Source: Lentinus brumalis (lineage: Eukaryota > Basidiomycota > Agaricomycetes > Polyporales > Polyporaceae). From it: a stretch of 64,000 bases of DNA. The notes below the pieces were generated by a model. The model ran no database searches and was not told the origin of the DNA. It was given only the letters and a program-made list of their open reading frames with translations. The stretch is taken from contig MARA01000005.1 in assembly GCA_001792895.1 (NCBI GenBank), forward strand, positions 1,426,001-1,490,000, written 5' to 3'. Both the position numbers and the translations under genes were made by a program. This document shows positions 22,729 to 33,970 of this stretch, piece by piece. How positions within the stretch are numbered: position 1 is the stretch's first letter; the number at the start of each line of letters is the position of its first letter.

Positions 22729-24449
22729 ATGGACCAAACGTCCTTCCGACAGCTCCTGCAAACTCCCAAAGCCTCGTCCGCCACCTCTCCCGCCACATCT
22801 TCCGGCCATATTCGCGGTTCTCTTCTGGCAACAGTCTCAGCTGCAGGAAAGAAGAAGCAGAAGACCGTGGACGCGTCGCAACCTGCATTCAAGCCGCGGA
22901 CACTCAAGAAGAACAAGGGAGAGGACTACCGGGATCGGGCTGGGGAGCGGAGGCTGGGCGTAAATAATGACTTCGCACAGGTGAGTATGCATAGGGTGGT
23001 TTTGTGCTGCAGCCTTGGATGTGGATGGTCCCACTAACACATCCAGCATGTGCATTGCGAGCCGTAGGAAAAACCAAGCTAACGAACGGTCTCTTGCGTC
23101 ACTAGGTCGAGGCACTAGCTGAGGACTTCGAGCGTCGGCATGCAGAGGAAGAGGATCGCAGAGCTGTACGTCTGTTGAGTGACTCGTCAGGGGTTGACCC
23201 TCACACGCACGGCTTCACGCATCCGTATGCGGCTTTATGACAGGTAGACGAACAGCGCAAGTATCTAGGCGGGGACAGTCAACACACCGTGCTCGTGAAG
23301 GGCCTCGATTTCGCGCTCCTCGAACAGAACCGCGCGCGGGTCGCCGCAGAGACCGCCGCGACGGAGGACGTGTCCCTCGAGCAGGCCTTCCTCGAGTCGA
23401 CCGCGCAGCCGAAGAAGCGCACGAAGGCGGAGATCCTGAGCGAGCTGAAGAGCAAGCGTGGTGCTGGTGTGCCTTCTGCGGCCACGGCTGCGGCTGCAGC
23501 GGCGGACAAGGCCCTGGAGGAGGCGAAGAAAGCGGGCAAATTCAAGCCGATCGGGTTCAAGCCGGTTGGGAGCGGTGCGGAGAAGGGCGCGGATGGGAAG
23601 GTGAAACGGAAGAAGAAGGTGAAGGCGGGCGAGCTGGAGGAGAATGTCGAGCGGAAGAAGAAACGAAAGGTCGCCGCCGATGCTACCCCAGCGCCAACAC
23701 CAGCATCGGTACCCTCCGAGCAGGTTCAGGAAGGTCAGGCATCCGCGACTTCGTCGGGAGACGTCGCAGAGAATGTGCCTGTTGCGGGCCCGTCGACTAC
23801 GAAACCGACTGCTACTCCAATTCCTGAACCAGAGCCAGTGGACGAGGACTTCGACATCTTCGCTGGTGCTGGCGAGTACACCGGCATTGACCTTGGAGAC
23901 GACGATGAGGGCAGTGAAGACGAAGGTCCCAACCCACGACCACAGGAAGATGAAGGTGAACTACGCGACGGCGAAGCACCACGGCCCGGCAAATGGTTAG
24001 CCACGTCCGACGATGAGCGTGAACCCACGCCGCCTCCGCCTGCAGCCCTCACACGCGACAGCAAGTCTGCCACACGATCGGTGTCGCCGCAGAGGCACGG
24101 GCCTCCGTCCCACCTGGAGGACGGTGAGATGGACGAGGAGGCGGAGGAGCGGCCGATGCGCTTGCAACCGCTGGCGTCCTCTGCGCTGCCCTCGATCAAG
24201 GACTTGCTGGCCATGAGCGAGGAAGCGGAGAAGGAAGAGAAGAGGAAGGCGAGGAAGGAGAAGAAGAAGGCTGGTGGTGGTGGAGGTGGGGGTGGTGGTG
24301 CTGGCGGGAGCAGCGAGAAGGATACCAAGGCGAAGATCGATAGGGACTATCAACGGTGAGTTCACAGTTTCACGGGTGTTTATGTCAGAAAGATCCTGAC
24401 ATAGACATGCAGATTGAAGGCATACACGGACAAGAAGAAGAAGGCATAA
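22729..24449 (+). CDS. RED/IK-family splicing factor
   Basis: Component of the spliceosomal B complex that works with SMU1. Exons 22729-22980, 23106-23165, 23244-24355, 24413-24449, all in phase. The RED_N signature is clear: KGEDYRDRAGERRLGVNND in exon 1 and HTVLVKGLDFALLEQNRAR in exon 3. Downstream are KKRTKAEILSEL, a Lys-rich basic run, a Ser/Pro/acidic disordered middle, a glycine run (about 24276-24303) in a highly charged coil, and the end RLKAYTDKKKKA. Human RED carries RE/RD repeats; those are not seen, as in other fungi. No frame defect. Nuclear by function and by its basic patches. Confidence 0.88.
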
Positions 24450-24688
24450 GCGCAGTGCTTGTCGGTCTCTGGTGTCGTGGACCTGGTATCGCTTAACAGT
24501 ACATCGACGCCGAGGGACTACCTCTCAATGCCCATCACGTAGCTGTTGCCCTCTCACAAATGTCTTCCACGGAGCGTACATGCGACGGTACTATTGACGA
24601 TCGATTCTTTCAAAGCAGATCTGATCCGTGTAAGCATATCATAAGTTACATAGTATGCGATTGTCCAGAAGACCGCGAGCAGCATGCT

Positions 24689-26247
24689 CTACTTCAAAAG
24701 TCCCATTTGTCGTAGCTTGTCGCAGCTCTCGATAGGCTCTTCGCGGATCTTCTTCACTTTGTCCCAATCTGCCCAAAATCCAAAGATCCCAATCTCCTGA
24801 TCCTCCCGACGTTGTTTCCGGTCCAAACCCCGCTGACACTGGGCATACAGATCTTGCGTGTAGACACGCTCGATGTTGCCTTCGAACTTGCGTAACTGCG
24901 GTCCGGGTTTGTTCTCGTTGCGCGCGAGTTCAGCAGCTATCGGATGGCCGGAGAACTCCGCAGCGTTGACATGATACTTGACGTTGAGACCGCCAGTCGT
25001 GCGCTCGACATTGTAGCGTGCAGATGGCGCGAAGGAGAAGCGGGGATCGGGGGTAGGGGGCGTGGAAAAGAGAGCGGGGAGGGCGTTGAGGAGGGAGAAC
25101 GCGAAGAGGACGAAGAGAGGTAAAAGCTGCATCCATATTGACCGTGGCTCCGCAGGGGCTGCCTGCTCTTGCCGGCGAGCATTGGTGCGTACGCGAGTCG
25201 TACGGAACCCATCAGGACCAAAGGTCGCGGAGAACACTGTATGGAAATGAGCAATTGACGGGGTACTAGACATTGAGAACTCACTCGGGCCACCGAAGGG
25301 ACCACCGCCAAATCCACCGCCGTTCATCTGCATGCCACCGCCGAAGAACATGTTGAACAGCTCTTCGGGGCTGATCTCGCCGTCAAACCCGCCGCCCCCA
25401 CCGTATCCGCCCCGGGCAAATGACGCAGACGGTCTTGACGACGATGCTGCGCTGAACCGCGACTCAGGATCTGAGCCATGCTCGTCGTATATTGCTCGCT
25501 TTTGCGGGTCTGTTCGAGCACATGAGGAATGGAGGACCATGGTAATCATCAAGGCAACTCACCTGACAGGACCTGGAAAGCCTTCGACACCACTTGACAC
25601 GGAATTGTTCAGTTACACATGCAGCCGCCAATGATGCATGTCGGAACTCACACTTGAACGCCTCGTCGGCGCCGGGGGCACCATTCTTGTCCGGATGCAG
25701 CGCGAGAGCAAGCTGTAGTCATAACGTCCGCTCTAGAAGAGGCTTTTTGACAATACAGTGTAGTGCGTACCTTACGGTAGGCTTTCTTGATCTCTGCCTC
25801 ATCGCAATCGCGCTTGAGCGAGAGGATCTCGTAGTACTCCGTGACCTTACATGCCCGCACCCTGTTCACGACGGCAAGGTTCTCTGGCGTATAGCTCTTC
25901 TTCGGAGGGCCATGCGTAGCATTCCCGTTCGCGGTTGCCTTCCCTTCTGTCTTCGAGGACTCTGCTGCATGGTGCCTTTGTCGTGCGCCCGCCGCGGAAG
26001 GATGCGTCTCGGCTGCTGACGAGCTAGCGCTGGGTCCAGCACTTGATCCTGCTTGCGACGACGACGCCTCCGTGGTTGATTCGCTCGCTTCCACCTCAAT
26101 AACCTCCAGGAGCTTAACGGCCTCAGCGGTGGAGAAGAGTGTGAGGGATTTCTGGCAGAACCGCTTGGCCGAGGCGTAGTTGCCGGCGTTACGGTGCTTT
26201 TGAGCAATGCCGAGGCACTTAAGTGCCTCATCCTTGTTGCTGTCCAT
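24689..26247 (-). CDS. ER-membrane J-domain protein (DNAJB12/14, Hlj1-like)
   Basis: Hsp70 co-chaperone of ER-associated degradation. Start ATG 26247 (MDSNKDEALKCLGIAQKH) opens the helical segment typical of this group. The J domain spans the first three exons: YYEILSLKRDC, then the HPD motif in LALALHPDKN, and VSKAFQVLSDPQKRAIYDEHG. A Gly/Phe region with FDGEISPEELFNMFFGGG follows. One membrane helix (MQLLPLFVLFAFSLLNALPA) and a DUF1977-type C terminus complete it (LNVKYHVNAAEFSG ... RVYTQDLYAQC), with the end at QMGLLK. Joins at 25771/25712 and 25652 are in phase. Upstream in-frame codons before 26247 are open but read as leader. A complete family member. Confidence 0.9.
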
Positions 26248-26540
26248 TGTGACCGAAATGTGAATCTGATACGAGCCAAGGCAGGTTGAAGGGTTGTAGA
26301 TGAGGAGTGGGCGTCGTCGGTGGGTCGAGACGAAAGTGGCGGAACTGGTATAAGGGACACGTATCATCAATAGTGTGTCTACCTGATCGGCTGTAATAAA
26401 CGACATAAAGAAACGCTTACTTGGCTGTTAAGTATCAACCCAGGTAAGAAACGGTACTTACATATGATGCAGATCTGAAGTTATCAGGGCCTGCCTTACA
26501 AAGCTCCAACGCTTGACACCTACCACCATCTCATACGGTT

Positions 26541-28190
26541 ATGCCTGCGGCCACCACTGCCGTCACAGGAGATTCCGACGAGCTCGCGCGGTTTAGACAG
26601 CAATGGCTTGAGGAGCTGCGGGCGAAGAAGAAGGTCCCCGCGAGTGAGGAAGTAGCTGGCTCTGCTCGTTCTGCCTCGACGTCCGCCGACGTACCAGCAC
26701 ACCCTCACCCTCACCCTCATTCTCATTCAAGTCAGCAACGGGGCTCTCATGACGCTTCCTCTCCTCCGCCAGCTGCCCGTAAACCCGCGCCGCGCGTAAC
26801 TCCCGCGCCCATGGGCCCTGCTCTCCAGCGCGCCGTGGATGTGTACCGCAAGGCCATCCTTCATGAGCAGCGGAGTGAACTTGACGATGCTCTGCGGTTA
26901 TATCGGACGGCTTTTAGGATGGACCCTAACGTCGACCGCGCTTACCACCTGATGGAGGATGAGCAGCAGAGAAGGGCGACTACGGCTCCGGCTCCTGCGC
27001 ACAAGGTGCACCACCACAAGACCGCGTCGAGCGAGAGCGCGACGGGCCATGTCGCTCACGAGCTAGAGGGCTTAGCTTTGGGTCCAGCGCGCATTCCGGT
27101 CGCTAATGCACAAGGAGACGGGTTCGTGACGGGGATGCTTGCGAGGCTGGTCGCGTCATGGTCAGATGGTCTGAGCTTCGAACCTGCGAATGAGCAGGAG
27201 GGTATACCGATCAAAACTATGCCCGACGAGATGTTGTTGCTCGTTCTCAGGCGACTCGATCATACCTCCGTCGAACGGTTTGCGAGAGTCAACCGGAAGG
27301 CTCGTGTCCTCACTCTAGATGCTTCGTTGTGGAGGCGAGTTGTCTCCATTCAATCGAAGATATCAAAGTAGCTGAAACATATGACTCCAGACCAATTGCG
27401 AAGACAATATATCAGCCACCCCAGGTCCCGAATGATGAAGACTTCGAAGCGTTGGTCTTGAAGTACATGATGGATTATCGACGACTCTATATCGAGCATC
27501 CTCGCGTGCGTTACGACGGAGTCTATATCGCTGTCTGCCATTATATGTACGTACCCTGGTATCAACACTACGTGTCCGCTGACAAGGAACATCGCATCAT
27601 GTATAGGCGGAACGGCGTTGGAGAGAACGTCTGGGTGAATGTGCGTGCTGACCCTTGCGATCGAAGCTGGCGGAGCTGTGCTAATCAACCTGTTGGCTAT
27701 AGTACAGTCACCTTATCACATATTACAGATATCTGTAAGTGCATCACTGTACGTTGACCATGGAAGAATGCTTACCGGAAGACCTGCAGAAGATTCTATC
27801 CGGATGGCCAAGTGATTTCGCTCCTCGCTAACGAGGAGCTCTCTCCCTCACACGTCATCCCGGTATTGAAGCCCACCCTACGCATGAAGGTAAGTCATCC
27901 AATGTACACACATACGGCATGACACTTATTGCTCGCAGGGTCTTTTTGTTGGCAACTGGTATCTAGACGGAACGGAAGTGCACATCGATGACCTCCTGGA
28001 TCCTGGTACGGACGCAACCCGCTATTCGTTCCAAATGGTTTTGGAACTGCGTTCACGTCCCCTTGGCCGGTGGAACCGGCTCGATTTTCGGGGTTACGAC
28101 TCCGTCCACATCGCAACGGGCGAAGCGACGCCCCTCGCGCTCAAGAACGAGCGACCATTCTGGTTTTCGAAGGTGCGCTCGTATGCATGA
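26541..28190 (+). CDS. FBXO9/Hrt3-like F-box protein
   Basis: SCF ubiquitin-ligase substrate receptor. Start MPAATTAVTGDSDEL; an N-terminal disordered stretch with an HPHPHPHPHSHS run; a TPR-like pair (ALQRAVDVYRKAILHEQ, ALRLYRTAFRMDPNVDRAYH); then the F-box (IKTMPDEMLLLVLRRLDHTS ... VNRKARVLTLDASLWR). Later exons hold the conserved C-terminal domain: YQPPQVPNDED, DYRRLYIEHPRVRYDGVYIA, FYPDGQVISLLANEE, VLKPTLRMK, GNWYLDGTEVHIDDLLDP and PLALKNERPFWFSKV. The splice between the F-box exon and YQPPQ (about 27340-27410) is not certain. Other joins (near 27546, 27640, 27735, 27890) are good. Stop at 28188-28190. Confidence 0.87.
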
Positions 28191-29349
28191 GCGCGGGACT
28201 CAGGTGATGATCCTGGGCGGACCCCCGGAGCATCTGTTGTATACGACGCCGCTACGAAGGCACCCTGGAGATACAGCAGGAGCAATAGATTCCTTCTGGA
28301 TTCTTTCACATCCGTCTGTTGTTGGCGTTCTGGCGCGACCCGCGTGCTCGCTCATACCGCGCGGCACAATTGAGCGTCAACTGGAGGAGAAGTAGTTGAT
28401 GGGAACAGCTGCGTGTTGCCCGCGCTCGTCGCAGAAGCTTCGCAGACTAAGACCACGCGCAGCACGTCGTGAGTAAACTCGTTTGTGGAGACTGCACGGT
28501 ATGCTCGCTCACTGTCGGCTGCAGGAAGTTGCGAGGCGCACATGCTCAGAGACGCCATCGTGAAGAATCAAGTGTGCTCTATCCAGCTCGATCTAGCTAT
28601 CAAACTGTGCCCGGCTGGTTACATAGAGGCGCGTACTCATGCTGGAGCTCGCTGATTTTTTAGGTATTCCGCCCCCCCATCTATCCTGATTATTGGCCGT
28701 ACAGTGGCGCACACGAACACCCACGCTCATGTCAGTGTAGTACTACGCTTGCCGGCACCTGTCCGCATTGACACTGACAGAACTCAGCAGTCCAATGTCA
28801 CAGTGCTGACGCCCACTGTTTACCTCACAGAGGTACTACGAAAATACCAAATTTGAAGATTTGCTTCACCGCCAGTTTCGACTCGTACCGGACACTTGAG
28901 GCAGATGGCATGCTGGAGTAAGGTTGATCTGGCTTCTACCACGATGGTGCGGACATTGGTTGCTCTTGTCACGTACATTCTGATAGAGAATCGAACTCGG
29001 GCACATCAGTAGAACCCGGAAAGTCTTATTCGTCCCATCTGGCCAAACAAGACAAATAAGCGCTCAAGCAATAAGACTTTCGGGGGTTTGCAATTGGCGG
29101 TTCCACCGCCCGATACGCTGCCGCTTTTCATCACAAAATTAGGACATCAAACCGCCGCTGGAACAGGGCTACAAGGTCGCAGAACGACGTGTGACGCCGA
29201 TGCCGTGAACGTCGAAGACCAGGGCGTTTGCTGGAGAACCCACATAAGCCGGGGCCGACGTCCCTGTGAGTAGCGTCTGTGCCTCCTTTCGCCCTTCCTT
29301 CCGTGCGTGCAGAGCATCCTCCTGCTCACACCCGGGTTGTACCTCCCCC
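28191..29349. other. Intergenic with a small inverted repeat
   Basis: No supported gene. An inverted pair, 29013-29030 with 29070-29088 (about 16 of 18 matching, core GAAAGTCTTATT), could form a hairpin. The last 150 bp are pyrimidine-rich leader before the next ATG. Confidence 0.5.
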
Positions 29350-30825
29350 ATGGCGCCAGTAACAGTCCTCCAGGCAAACCTTGCGACCATATGCTTCTCT
29401 AGCGCGCTCTACGGCATTTTCTTCGTGCTGGCCGTGACGTCTCTCGCTATCACTGTCCGGAGGCATAGGGAGGAGTCCGCTGTGCATGCGCCGACTTCAG
29501 CCACTCTGAAGTCTAGGTTCCGCTTTGCTGGACCTTGGACCTCTCCGCTCTTCATAGCAACCATTATATTGTTGCTCGTGATTAGTGCGGTGCGTCAGAT
29601 TCATTCATTCTTGAAGATTTGTCTGATGAATGCGCCTTATTCTCGTAGGACTGGATTGTCACCGTTGCGCGGCTCTTCAATGCGTTCTTCGGTTTTGAGA
29701 CCGGCTCAAACCCGACTGCCTACTACTCGGACTTCTCACAGCCGACGGCTATCGCCTTGAACGCATTGACCGTGGTAGCAGTCCTCGTCTGCGACTTGAT
29801 GCTGGTAAGTGCGCCGCATGGAATGCAGAGATGACCCACCGATGACACGTGTGTGGTTATATCCGTAAGATCTACCGGACATGGATCATCTGGAACAGGA
29901 GACACTGGGTCGTGGTTCTGCCTCTGATAACCACCACTGCATTGACCGGTAAGACTTACTCACGATTCTTCTCGTCAGGATGTATATCTCATGTTACTCT
30001 CTTTAGCTGCTAGCATCGCCATCACGTACCTCTACTCAGCGTTGACCCCACAACGAGCAGCGGCTCTCTCGCACTTCATAACAGGGGGCTGTGTTCTGAC
30101 CCTGAGGTACGTCGCCTGATAGTGGGGCCTGAACGACTTGATCTGACAGCCTCCTCCAGTACAAACATCTATTGCACTGGTAGGTACCTATACGTCTTCG
30201 ACGGACAATAGACCTTGATTGCGTGGCCAGGTATGATTGTCTATCGCCTAGTAGCGGCAAACCGTAGGATGAACGGACATATCGTCCATGGCTCCGGGGC
30301 ACGGAGTATCATCGTAAGACCCAGTATCTGTCATCTGAGTTATTACATTCTCTCATCACTAGAGCACAGAAAGCCATGAGCATCTTCGTTGAGAGTGCGG
30401 CGCTCTACGCGTAAGTCTGATGGTCATGTTCCCTCGATCCTGCACCGTCTGACGATTCCCGCTACAGTGCCTGGACCATCTTCTTCTTCGTGGAGTTCCA
30501 AGCAGGCTCGGGGATCAGCGCCTTTGCGAATGCGTGCATGCCTTTCGTGGCGGGTATATCTCTGTCTCTCATCACGGTCCGGGTTGCCCTTGGATGGGCG
30601 CACCGGAGTCGCTCGAGCGCGCCGAGCGCTGGAGAAAGCGTTGGCAACAGTTTTCCAGTTTCGGGTTCCAACCGAAGAGCGGACACCTACCCTCTGCGGG
30701 CGATCAGACTCAACGTGTCGACGGCGGTCGAACAGGAAACCGACTTCGCGATAAACGGACAAGAGGACAAGGAACACAGACAAGAAGACAAGGGTGCGGG
30801 GCGTGAGGATGTGTACTCTACTTAG
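29350..30825 (+). CDS. Multi-pass (about 7TM) membrane protein, basidiomycete family
   Basis: Exons beg 29350-29589, 29649-29804, 29870-29948, 30007-30106, 30160-30179, 30231-30313, about 30370-30412 and a final exon to 30825. Hydrophobic helices can be seen at ALYGIFFVLAVTSLAITV, PLFIATIILLLVISA, NALTVVAVLVCDLML, WVVVLPLITTTALT and AAWTIFFFVEFQ, with YRTWIIWNRRHW between helices, a common feature of this lineage-specific family. A hydrophilic C-terminal tail of about 90 residues follows. Such proteins are often listed as 7TM or GPCR-like hypotheticals in mushrooms; receptor function is not shown. The small 20-nt exon 5 and the exon-7 limits are the least certain. Confidence 0.7.
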
Positions 30826-31308
30826 AAGTACCTGCATGGAAAGGGTTCGAAACCTGATGATGTATGGTGCCTTGTCTGCCAGTGGTCCGCCCTTATATTA
30901 GGTACCGGGTACCAGGCCTACACGTCCCATCCTGCTGCGAGCTTACAACCTGCACGATATCCCGAAGTTCATCGTTCAACGAATTTTGACACATACCGAC
31001 CACCGGTGAGTAAACCCGAGCAAGCATGGGAGGCGGGAAGCATTCATAAGCGCTTAGAGGTTACTTCGACTCGCTGGGTGGCTGTACTGTCTCCTTATGC
31101 GTACATTCGTTCGCTGGCAGTTCGGCGAGGGAGTCATCGAAGAAGACGTTCTGCACCACTCGGCGATGTCCCTAGTAAGTACACGTCGGGCTTCGCTTCA
31201 CGGAAGACTCGAAGTGACCCTTGGAACTTTCGTGTTTCCGTAACTACCGCTATCGCTGCAGCATCGCATATCCGACTCACTCGGAATTGGCCTCGAGAGG
31301 TGTCGACG
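30826..31308. other. Intergenic, convergent 3' ends
   Basis: Short shadow frames only; nothing recognisable. Confidence 0.4.
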
Positions 31309-32445
31309 TCAAGCGGTGGGTTGACAATCAGCGATTGCGCACGAGTACATCGGAGTAGTATGGAACGTTTCTAGGAGGCTCATAGAGATGTGCAGTACTG
31401 CAGTTGGGCAGAACTGGCCAGTTGGGACGACAGAGAGGAGAAGAAGATGTTGCGGCCACATTAGCGCCCGCGCGTCCAGACTTGCAGACGCTGCAGACAA
31501 ATGGGGGAATACTGATGCGGAGTAATCCACGTAGCCCTCCGGCGTTGAGGGCGACGCGCTGGACGCTGGCGAAGTCGTGGTCGACCTGCATGAGTCAGGA
31601 GTACTAGGCATGCCCGGATTCCTAGACAAGAGCGAGGGAGGCAAGCGCGCACGCAATGGTATTGGCGGAGGAATGGGTTTCGGCGGCGACGTCGAAGGTG
31701 GTTGCTGCGAGCGCCCGGCGAAGGACGGTGCGGGGGCCATGTGGCCGTGTTGCGCGTTGTACGGCGTCGTGGAGGGCATAGGAGCGGAGACGGGGAAAGG
31801 ATACACATAGTTCGGGTAAGGACCGAGACCTTTGAAGTCGCAGCTGACCTTTTGCTCGAACTCCTTGAGGGCGCCGTGCTCAACATTGAGCTCCCACTCG
31901 AGGTAGGAGCACATTTCGCGCTCCATCTGATTGATCTCCCGCAGGGCGAACATGCTTTGGCCGACGATCGACCAGGACTTGTTCGAGTAGGTGTCGTCGC
32001 AGATCACCTTGGACGCGATCATGTACGCCGAGATGAAGAGTCTGTGGCCTGAGGAGCCCTTAGCAGCCGGATACCGCGCCTTCAGCCTCTGCAGGAGATA
32101 CAGGGCGGCGAATGTAACGGATGCGTGTAGTTTTGTACGATGGAGGGCGTACGCGATGAAGTTTGCCAGCGGTGGTGTTGGGGTGGGTGGCACTGCAGTG
32201 GATAGTTGCGGAAGATCAGGGCACGCGAAGAGATGCGTTACAAAGCGTGAGCAGAGCTTCGCGGTCTCTTCGTAGCCGTAGTATGGGTCCACGATCTGAA
32301 GTGGGCAATGAGCGTGAGGGTTGAAGGTGTTACTGGGAAACAAAAACATACTTACACGCAATGACCTTGAACCACTTGGCCGGCTCGACATCCTCGGCTG
32401 TCTCCTGGCAGAACTCGGGTGGCGAGGGGCAGATGAGGCTGACAT
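31309..32445 (-). CDS. Pho80/Pcl-type cyclin
   Basis: Regulatory partner of a Pho85-like CDK. Start ATG 32445 (MSASSAPRHPSSARRQP); exon 1 ends at a GTAAGT donor and resumes in phase at IVDPYYGYEETAKLC. The cyclin box is clear: FIAYALHRTKLHASVTFAAL, LQRLKARYP, HRLFISAYMIASKVICDDTY, SNKSWSIVGQSMFALREINQ and MEREMCSYLEWELNV. After it is a Pro/Ser-rich tail (APSFAGRSQQPPST, then PSTPDSCRSTTTSP). The last about 60 residues (after 31480) look unlike coding and may belong to an unrecognised intron or 3' UTR, so the true stop is uncertain. A decayed copy of the tail lies about 1.1 kb upstream on the same strand (33566-33970). Confidence 0.8.
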   Translation of the reverse strand: MSASSAPRHPSSARRQPRMSSRPSGSRSLRVSMFLFPSNTFNPHAHCPLQIVDPYYGYEETAKLCSRFVTHLFACPDLPQLSTAVPPTPTPPLANFIAYALHRTKLHASVTFAALYLLQRLKARYPAAKGSSGHRLFISAYMIASKVICDDTYSNKSWSIVGQSMFALREINQMEREMCSYLEWELNVEHGALKEFEQKVSCDFKGLGPYPNYVYPFPVSAPMPSTTPYNAQHGHMAPAPSFAGRSQQPPSTSPPKPIPPPIPLRARLPPSLLSRNPGMPSTPDSCRSTTTSPASSASPSTPEGYVDYSASVFPHLSAASASLDARALMWPQHLLLLSVVPTGQFCPTAVLHISMSLLETFHTTPMYSCAIADCQPTA

Positions 32446-33565
32446 GGGATGGGGTTGCTCATGGCTCCTTTGAATGCGAGCTTTTATACAACAGGCATAC
32501 ACGGACGGGGCAGAGATTTGCCAAATAGGCAGGAGGCTAGCGACCCAAGCGCACAAAGCAAGCTTTTGTCAACCAGGCAAGTCCCCCGAGGCGAAGGATG
32601 ACCCGCAAATGCGGTGCACCGTTTGCTCACTTGCCAGGCGTCAGTAATGCTCCTCCTCGAATGTCATAAGTAACGCTCCTGGCAAAGCGTGGAGCTGGCT
32701 GTATCGGATTTTGAGATATCTCGGCAAGACATGGCCTCGTGGAAGAGCAAGTCGACGCTATGTAAAAGTAGCATCAAAGCGAGGACTCGGCCAATTATCA
32801 TTTCAAGGTCCACGTACTTACGTCACATCGCACTGAACGCGGACGTTCATGCTCTGTCAGTCGTTCTTGGAGCCCTCCAAAAAGCCACGACATACTATAC
32901 ACAGGCGAGTTGCAGACGGCGTAGTACAAGATGTGGGCGCGGCAGAGGCAACCGCACGTAAGTACACTTAAGACAAGTAGAAAAGTGTACAATGAGCGGG
33001 CCGTTGGGTGCGGTGGTTTACCACAAATTCAATGCACCTGCATTCAGCCTGCTCTGGCACGGCCAGACGAAGGAAGGGGGTCCATGAATGAAATCCTCAC
33101 AGGAACCCCAGCGGCCACGGGGCCCATGGAAACCGCGCGGAGGAACTAAGTAGGCTCTACGAGTGCCACTTCGCAGAAGACAGTTATCATAAGTAGACTT
33201 GTTTCATCCGGTTGCTAGTGTAACTACAGAAATGCTGAAGTGTTTATATGATTGATTCAGTGTGCGCACAGCGCGGACAGCTTGCAAGCTGCGGGACCGG
33301 GACAGGGAGATAAAAGGAGCAGTGGGAGAGCAAGGAACGGATGCACAGACACAACGGAAGTGATGTGAATTATAGAACGGGGGTTGGTAATGGGTGGTAA
33401 ATCACAATCTTCGTGAGCAAACATGCATATGAAGGTTTGTAGCGCGGCCCCGCCACACTACACACGCGGGCCAACCACGAGTGGCGCGGTGCGCCCCGCA
33501 CGATACCAAGGACTTCAGTCCCTACCATACGAATAGCTCTGGGTGAGCAAAGAAGTCGCCACGTT
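32446..33565. other. Intergenic, no supported gene
   Basis: Only shadow frames. It holds the cyclin promoter; a TTTATA element on the minus strand near 32485 could serve it. Confidence 0.4.
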
Positions 33566-33970
33566 TCAGTCCCTTGGGCGCCGTGCGGGGTACTGCGGGT
33601 TGTACGGGTCCCACTGCACGGGTTCGGACTGTACGGGCGTATGCACGAAGGTATTCGTCGATGTCCGGGTGTAATTGATCCTCGGGTCCGCCGTCTCGAA
33701 CCGGACTGCACTGAACGCTGATGCGGTTGAGGTCGACATCGAGGGTCCGCGAGAACCGATGGCCCCGACGGCGCTGGGCGAGGGATAAGCTGAGTACGGT
33801 GGTGCACCGGCTTGTATAGGCACCGGCGATGACATCGGCCTCGAGAGCGACATCGAAGGCGGATTCTGCGAATATGCAGCGAAGGAAGGAGCAGCTGCCA
33901 CCCAAACGCCATTGCTATCGATCACGTACGGAGTCGTCGACGCAACGGGGTCGAGGGTCTCGTGTTCATT
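33566..33970 (-). pseudogene. Partial, diverged copy of the cyclin C-terminal tail
   Basis: A minus-strand frame reads STTPYVIDSNGVW, then VAAAPSFAAYSQNPPSM and SRPMSSPVPIQAGAPP. The cyclin tail at about 31770-31650 has STTPYNAQHGHM, then APAPSFAGRSQQPPST and PKPIPPPIPL in the same order. No cyclin box precedes it; upstream sequence is non-coding. It ends in QWDPYNPQYPARRPRD and a stop. I read it as a truncated duplicate; an orphan exon of another gene is possible. Confidence 0.55.

Noticed and set aside
23735..24328. 197-codon antisense frame over the RED gene
   Set aside because: Proline/serine shadow of the acidic, Gly-rich RED frame.
28981..29090. Possible tRNA on the minus strand
   Set aside because: GAATCGAACTC looks like a T-arm, but no matching anticodon arm or acceptor stem could be built.
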